A DNA stretch of 64,000 bases from contig JAJNNX010000002.1 in assembly GCA_023159155.1 (NCBI GenBank), positions 1,984,001 through 2,048,000 on the forward strand, in the 5' to 3' direction. This DNA comes from Ustulina deusta (taxonomy: Eukaryota > Ascomycota > Sordariomycetes > Xylariales > Xylariaceae). Made by a program: the position numbers and the translations under genes. Shown here in pieces: positions 58,471-64,000 of this stretch. Numbering within the stretch: the first letter of the stretch is position 1; every line of letters starts with the position of its first letter. A model generated the notes under the pieces. The model worked only from the letters and a program-made list of their open reading frames with translations, was not told the origin of the DNA and ran no database searches.

Positions 58471-58913
58471 TTATCGCCCGAGTGAACCCGCTCCCCGGCG
58501 CACCGGCTTGCCTAATCTAGTCAGCATCGTCAGTGGCGACTAGAGGACTCTAGCCGTATTTGCAAGAAAGCCTAGGGAGGCCAACAGCTCTCGCCCACCT
58601 ATGTGTATGTTGGCTATGAAGATTCCCGACGTTGGGCAAGTCTCCATATACAAGTACCTAACATTAACTCCTTTACAGCCTTTGAATTTATAACTACTAC
58701 TATAACCATGATAAAGTACTCATTGCTGCACTTGGCGCATACAAGCATACCAAATTACCTGGGTACTTGCAACCATATAAATCCTTCTAGGACCAGTAAA
58801 AACCAGATCTATAAAAAAACTATATTAAAAATATAAATTGTTATTTATAACTATAGCTTTATAGCTTTATTTTATTTATATATTTTATTTATTATTTTTT
58901 ATTATGCTATAAA
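58471..58913. other. Flank grading into an AT-rich patch
   Basis: The first 200 bases may still belong to the decayed gene. From about 58,680 to 58,913 the sequence becomes very AT-rich, with TTTATTTATA-type runs, consistent with RIP-affected or low-complexity DNA. No gene. Confidence 0.45.
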
Positions 58914-58948
58914 TGTCATTCCACCTATGCTGGCGTACGTGGATTGTA
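58914..58948 (+). repeat. 35-base direct repeat, left copy
   Basis: Begins TGTCATTCCACC and ends CGTGGATTGTA. Matches 59391-59425 at about 30 of 35 positions. Most differences are C/T transitions. Bounds a roughly 510-base unit next to AT-rich DNA. Confidence 0.65.
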
Positions 58949-58989
58949 CTCGGAGGCATAGTATATAATATATATGAGTCCGGATATCC

Positions 58990-59080
58990 CACTTTGGGGT
59001 ATTGCAGACCTTTTGGTTACTTTTGGTCATTGATGTAGCAGTATACGGGCTGGCCGTTGTAGCAATTATACCCCAAAGTG
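58990..59080. repeat. Inverted repeat with a 56-base loop
   Basis: CACTTTGGGGTATTGC at 58990-59005 pairs with GCAATTATACCCCAAAGTG at 59062-59080, allowing a three-base bulge. A hairpin of about 16 base pairs could form inside the unit bounded by the direct repeats. Confidence 0.55.
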
Positions 59081-59390
59081 ACGGTCTACTGGAAACTACG
59101 GCGGCAAGAAACCGGCGGTTCGATTCTAGGGACGTGCAGGGTAGTTTCTTTTGTTGGGCTGACAAGTGACGTAATTTTGACGTACTCAGCGGCAGTGGTA
59201 TGAGTCCGGAGGCTAGAAGTTCTAAAGCGGGGGTGTTCTGTGAAGTGGCAGTAAGGCCTGGGTTGTAAACAGCGGTCCAACCTATAATTAGAAAAAAAGA
59301 TTGCGGACCACTTGGGGGTCGAACGTACAGCTTATCTACTCTGGTACATATGTGGCTCGGGGACGAACCACTTGCGAGAGAGGAAATAGT

Positions 59391-59425
59391 TGTCATGCTA
59401 CCTACGCTGGAGTACGTGGATCGTA
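59391..59425 (+). repeat. 35-base direct repeat, right copy
   Basis: Begins TGTCATGCTACC and ends CGTGGATCGTA. Partner of the copy at 58914-58948. Followed directly by a T run and more AT-rich DNA to about 59,480. Confidence 0.65.
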
Positions 59426-60100
59426 TTTTTTTTATACCGTAGCTTAGAATCTTTGTTTATAGTATAAATATATTAGCTATTATGCTATTTGACTGATTGT
59501 AACATATAGGAAAAAGAAAACATGGACCTTGAGACCCAAAGAGAATTACTAGCTCAATCAGACGGCATTCCAAGTGCTTAAATACAAACCTCGTCGCAAA
59601 AACGCATAAAAGTGCTTTATATCATGATAACTTCGATAGAGTCTCATTTAGCCCGTCAGTGACCGATACGTTCTCTAGCTTGATGAAGTCCACCTTTTGG
59701 CTCAAGTAGACTTTTGACGTGATCCCGCATTTGTTGATAATGTAAACCTATTCGGCACTAGCAGCGTCTTGTTGGGGATGCAATCAACCGCCGTTAAGCC
59801 CTGCACAGCTTCCCCTACCGAAATTTGTTGAGGTACAGTAGGTATGGGACAAGGGCCTGGATGGTACGACCACCTCTTCAGATGGCTAGCAAAACACCTA
59901 TCTAGGTACTTACCTACCCTACGTGCCGTCTGCCACCTGGTATATGACCACCATGATGCCACTGAAAGAACTCGTTTTCTTTAGCAACGGTGAGGTCGAG
60001 ATATAAGTAAACGGTGTCCTCCCATTCATCTGCCGGATCGCATCCGTTAAATAGTCTCAAACTGAATACTCACCACTCGGTCGCTCTCCAGGAATCCACG
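59426..60100. promoter_or_regulatory. Upstream region of the desaturase gene
   Basis: About 675 bases, first AT-rich, then mixed, holding the desaturase promoter and leader. TAGGTACTTACCTACCCTACG near 59,903 echoes the motif of the large gap. An in-frame ATG at 60014 precedes the preferred start. Confidence 0.4.
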
Positions 60101-61640
60101 ATGGCACCGCAGTCAACAACTTCAAAGGAACCGCACATCAGCGAACTACCCATCACCTGGGGCAATTGGTACAAGCACGTGAACTGGCTTAATACGCTCT
60201 TCGTCATCCTCATACCTCTTTTTGGCTTGATAGGAGCCTATTTCGTGCCCTTGCATCCTTACACGGCCCTCTTCGCTATCATCTACTACTTCAACACTGG
60301 CCTGGGTATCACAGCTGGTGGGTACTTCGTGACGAAGAGTCTGTACTAGACGCTAATTTCCGACCACAGGATACCACCGACTCTGGGCCCACACATCCTA
60401 CAAGGCAACGCTACCCCTGCAGCTGTATCTCGCCGCTGTAGGTGCGGGCGCGATCCAGGGATCAATCCACTGGTGGTCACGCGGCCACCGGGCTCACCAC
60501 CGCTATACTGACACCGAAAAGGACCCGTACTCAGTGCGAAAGGGCCTTCTATACTCACACATGGGTTGGATGGTCCTCAAGCAGAACCCCAAGCGAATCG
60601 GCCGTGCTGATGTCGTAGACCTCAAGCAGAACCGCCTCGTCATCTGGCAGCACCGGAACTACCTTCTGGTCGTGGTCGCAATGGCTTTTGTCTTCCCGGC
60701 ACTAGTCTGCGGCCTCTGGGGTGACACGGTGGGCGGTCTCATCTATGCCGGCATCTTGCGCGGCTGCTTCGTTCAACAAGCTACCTTCTGCATCAATTCG
60801 CTGGCTCATTGGCTAGGGGACCAGCCTTTCGATGACAGGAACTCGCCGCGGGATAATTGGATCACAGCACTCGTGACACTTGGAGAGGGATACCACAATT
60901 TCCATCATGAGTTCCCGTCCGACTACCGCAATGCCATTGCATGGTATCAATACGATCCTACCAAATGGTACGTAGATCTCTATAATATGCATCTGTCCGC
61001 TTCCGTGTGTCTCTCTCACGTCGTTCACTCGGTGCACTTCGGACCAAGAGCTTTAGGAATTGCACTTGGCTATGATCTGACCTTCACGCTAACCTTATGG
61101 TCGCACAGGATGATCTGGACATGGAAACAGCTCGGTCTGGCCTACGATCTCAAGCTATTTCGTGCAAACGAAATCGAGAAGGGCCGCGTGCAGCAGTTGC
61201 AAAAGCAGGTGGATTGGCGTCGCTCTCAACTCGACTGGGGTACCCCTCTGGCCCAGCTGCCGGTCATGAGCTGGGATGACTTTATAACTGAAGCGAAACA
61301 AAAGGGCAAGGCCCTTGTAGCGGTCGCAGGCGTCATCCACGACGTCACTGATTTTATCAAAGACCATCCCGGCGGCAAGGCGCTAATCTCCTCGGCCATT
61401 GGCCAGGATGCCACGGCCATCTTCAATGGTGGTGTCTATAACCACTCGAATGCTGCCCACAATCTCCTCTCGACGATGAGGGTCGGCGTGTTGCTAGGCG
61501 GCTCCGAGGTCGAGGTCTGGAAGCGCGCTCCGTCGGACAAGAGAGCCGTGGTTAATGAGTGGGCTGGCAAGAATCCGGTTCGAGCCGGAGATCAAGTGAC
61601 GAGAGTTTCTCAACCTACTGAGAGTGCTGGGGCTGCGTGA
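60101..61640 (+). CDS. Acyl-CoA delta-9 desaturase with C-terminal cytochrome b5 (Ole1 type)
   Basis: Exons 60101-60317 and 60370-61640, joined across a 52-base intron, encode 495 residues. The ER-membrane enzyme inserts the first double bond into palmitoyl- and stearoyl-CoA using electrons from its own cytochrome b5 domain. All three di-iron histidine boxes are visible: HRLWAH (75-80), HRAHH (112-116) and HNFHH (248-252), with two pairs of membrane segments between. The b5 domain near the C-terminus has the heme HPGG at about 405 and '[15 protein letters not shown]' before it. The length fits fungal Ole1 (450-510). I start at 60101. The in-frame ATG at 60014 would add 29 polar residues. It is an intact core gene surrounded by decayed DNA, and could be a second desaturase copy rather than the main one. 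Confidence 0.93.
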
Positions 61641-62880
61641 GACTATTCATTCATGGTGGGGTTGGGTAGGTAGGTAGTTGGATAGCTGGATGGAAAGAAT
61701 GCAACGACAGAATCCTCACGCAGAACCAGGTGGCGCAACAGAGCCCAACTGGTCGGGCAAATAACTTGTGCCCACTTGTAACCACTCAGCCACTTTATCA
61801 CTAGCCACAATATAAAGCCACAAATATGTATCCTGACCCCTTGGGATGCTCTTGTCCGTCTTGTTTACTGAGGGAGTCTATTTCTCTATTTTTTTCTTGC
61901 ATCTCTTATTCCCACCCCTATAGTTTGGCGATACCTTTATACTACAAGCGCTTGCTATTTATACACCTCAAGTGCAGAGTCGGGAGATGGCCTCTTAACA
62001 TCCACAGCGTTTTCACATCCCCTGAACATGCTACATAGGGAACGATGTCGCAGATAGGGAAGCTGCTGATCTCGGGTCCCTCAGGAAATCTCAGAAGTCG
62101 TAGGACCACTTGATATCTTGCAATGGAGCGAGATGGCACGAGGGCCGCGATTGGTAACCAAGGCCGACAGATCATTTGGAGGGCCCCAAGGTGAAGGCCG
62201 CCCATGAATCCTACTGTTGGGCGTCGTCGTTGACTAAGTTCCGATACTGCACCGTTCCATGATAAGTGATTGGTGCAATGTGGCAGTTAGGCGAATGTCA
62301 TGAGCTCGGCATACCATTCTAACGGCCGCTGTAGCATTGCTCGATATCACGGGTTCAGTTCGACAAATATCTGAGTGATCCAGTATTCACAAGCAAGCCG
62401 ATTAAAGAAGGCCCTTCTTTTATGGGAACCAACAACTCATCTACTCGTGATAACTACTCTGCTGGTACAGGGCTTCCGAAGCTTCTTCTCTGAATGGTCG
62501 GAACACAGCCATACGCTTCGCATCATAGTTTGAGGCGAGGGTTCTCCGTCGGCGGTCCTCGATCATCACTTTCGCTTCTCTCCGCAGTCCTGCTTTTCGA
62601 AAGATGACCTTTCGTGAGAGCTTTTTTGTTTTCTGTCGGGTGAAAAGGACCCAAATAATAATATGGTTCATACTGTCACGAGAGGCACAGTTGAAGAACC
62701 AAGGTATTCTAGTTTACATCTACTGACTTACCGATACTCGATGAGGGGATGGAGGAAATCTAGAGCAAGATTTCTGGCGTCAGGGGCTTTGCAAGAGTCC
62801 CTTTTGAACTCTCCGGCTATCGTGACCTGAGCCCCTGATCTGACCAAGCTTTGACATGGGACCGGCGGTCACATATACAG
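61641..62880. other. Intergenic downstream of the desaturase, no gene seen
   Basis: About 1.2 kb. The first 150 bases include GGTAGGTAGG motifs and the likely desaturase terminator. The rest shows no supported gene. Confidence 0.45.
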
Positions 62881-63195
62881 ACTTGAAACCATCAGCTCCT
62901 GTATCTGCTGATGCGTCTCCTCTACCAGTTAGTGATTCCCTTGGCTTCGGAGGATCTCTGCAAGGTTTTTCATGCTGGAAAGTGTGTCGAGATGCTTCCC
63001 ACCTAAGACCTGCTTGTATAACTCTAGTTTCTTGCCGGGAAATCTGCTCCGCCTCTTCGTACTTTTTCTGGCCGTGAAGAATAAGTACGGAATTTTTTAT
63101 GCTAGTAGGTGTGTAGGGAGGCTTTTGCTCGTCATTTTTTCCTTACTATCTCTAGCTTTTTCTGGTGCATCTACTTTACTTTTTTATCTTCTTCT
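62881..63195 (-). pseudogene. Decayed tetratricopeptide (kinesin-light-chain-like) repeat fragment
   Basis: Minus-strand translation shows two to three degenerate TPR units of the NB-ARC/TPR type common in fungal NLR-like proteins: PTSIKNSVLILHGQKKYEEA (about 63110-63050, where the family has 'LTSMNNLAxVLxxQGKYEEAE'), then KQVLGGKHLDTLSSMKNLAEILRSQG (about 63020-62945). The two lie in different frames, a one-base shift separating them, and an in-frame TAA breaks the third unit ahead of LVEETHQQIQEL. No nucleotide-binding domain is nearby. I read it as the remnant of a larger gene. Confidence 0.55.
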
Positions 63196-64000
63196 GAGCT
63201 ACTAAGAGCGTGTGTAATCTTGTATTTCAAATGCCTTTTCATGAAAATCGCGTCAAAATCCTACACGACTAGGTCGTTTACAACGTAGCATGCTTTTATC
63301 ATTCCACTTGAGAGTCGGGAGATCCTTACCTGGGCCAAGCAATATTAATGGAATAATTATTCCGGTTTATACTTAGTATGAGGACTCTCTAAAGCTATTC
63401 AAACCTCGAGGTAGCTACCTGCAGCAGCCCAACAATCTCATTCTGCCCCCTCAGCAACCATTAAGATACAAATAAATTTTGAGAAGGCACTATATACTGA
63501 AGTATTGTGAGTGGATCACAGGGGCCAGACGTACATACATCAGCCACTCGGTGGCTTTTCTCATATGGGGTATAAACACCATGGGCGTTGATTTTCAAGA
63601 GAATTTTGAGAGGGAACAGACAACATAGCTAGTACTGCGAATGAACTCATATTTCTCATTTCATATACTTGATCAATTGATTCCCCAAGATAATAAAGCG
63701 GTTACTATGCTAGGAAGTGTAGGGGCGCTGTCATGTCTCTATATGTTGTGAACAGCTATTTACAGTTGCCCACTTCAATACCAAAATATATACCGAACTA
63801 ACTGCTACTTAGTTTGCCTATTTTCTTTCTACTTGGATGCTAAATACCCCGATCTCCTCTCTTCTACTATTGTGTATAAAGTCTTCAGAATCTCGGCCCT
63901 TTCTCCCTCTTACATCCCGCACGCCTCATACGCTCAAACTTGCTAAATATTTTCGTCTGAGACCCCCATCATTTTTTCCCTATTGCGGGTTTTCTTATTA
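63196..64000. other. Right-hand end, no gene seen
   Basis: About 800 AT/CT-rich bases up to the window edge without a supported frame. The last 150 bases are CT-rich, like a fungal 5' leader, so a gene may start just outside. Confidence 0.35.

Noticed and set aside
58902..59396. A 164-codon minus-strand frame inside the direct-repeat unit
   Set aside because: Low similarity to anything known. It spans the inverted repeat and runs from one direct repeat to the other, so it is more likely a chance frame in a mobile remnant.
1..64000. CRISPR arrays, bacterial operons or phage systems
   Set aside because: The window is clearly eukaryotic, with spliced genes. No regularly spaced repeats were seen.

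Overview
The window reads as chromosomal DNA of a filamentous ascomycete (Pezizomycotina, probably Sordariomycetes). Genes are interrupted by short introns of about 50-135 bases with GTRNGT-type donors, open reading frames lie on both strands without operons, and the set includes the fungal alkaline-pH regulator PalC, a molybdopterin synthase small subunit, a cytochrome b5-fused delta-9 desaturase and a NEP1-like secreted protein. All identifications come from reading translated exons against remembered families. No database search was run, and exon borders were placed by hand using splice signals and reading phase.

Layout. 1-2.7 kb: a cut-off gene end followed by decayed fragments (thioesterase-like, ankyrin). 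3-19 kb: a housekeeping block with tricalbin (-), molybdopterin synthase sulfur carrier (+), MOB/phocein protein (-), Leo1 of the Paf1 complex (+) and a patatin-like protein (+) whose catalytic Ser and Asp both look replaced. 19-32.6 kb: a very gene-poor stretch, rich in short TAGGTA/TACCTA motifs and microsatellites, holding one unrecognised ORF at 28.2 kb. 32.7-45.5 kb: a second core block with Erb1 (-), an FAH-family enzyme (+), an RBR E3 ubiquitin ligase (+), PalC (-) and Alg6 (+). 46.7-54.7 kb: an accessory segment with a membrane-anchored cupredoxin-like protein (+), a NEP1-like protein (-), an H-type lectin (+) and a multi-span membrane protein (-). 55-64 kb: gene-poor DNA with a decayed NRPS-type reductase domain, an AT-rich patch bounded by 35-base direct repeats, an intact delta-9 fatty-acid desaturase (+) and a decayed TPR fragment.

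The core genes serve unrelated processes: ER-plasma membrane contact, molybdenum cofactor, transcription elongation, ribosome biogenesis, N-glycosylation, pH signalling and lipid desaturation. Three divergent pairs (MOB/leo1, erb1/FAH, palC/alg6) share intergenic regions of about 0.55-0.8 kb. The accessory segment looks like surface and host-interaction functions. Both window ends carry gene fragments, as expected where accessory DNA turns over.

The most notable points are an exact 26-base repeat linking the stop codon of the orphan 28.2-kb ORF to the start codon of the RBR ligase about 9.7 kb away, the apparently catalytically dead patatin protein, and the decayed reductase domain. I did not find a clearly novel multi-gene system.
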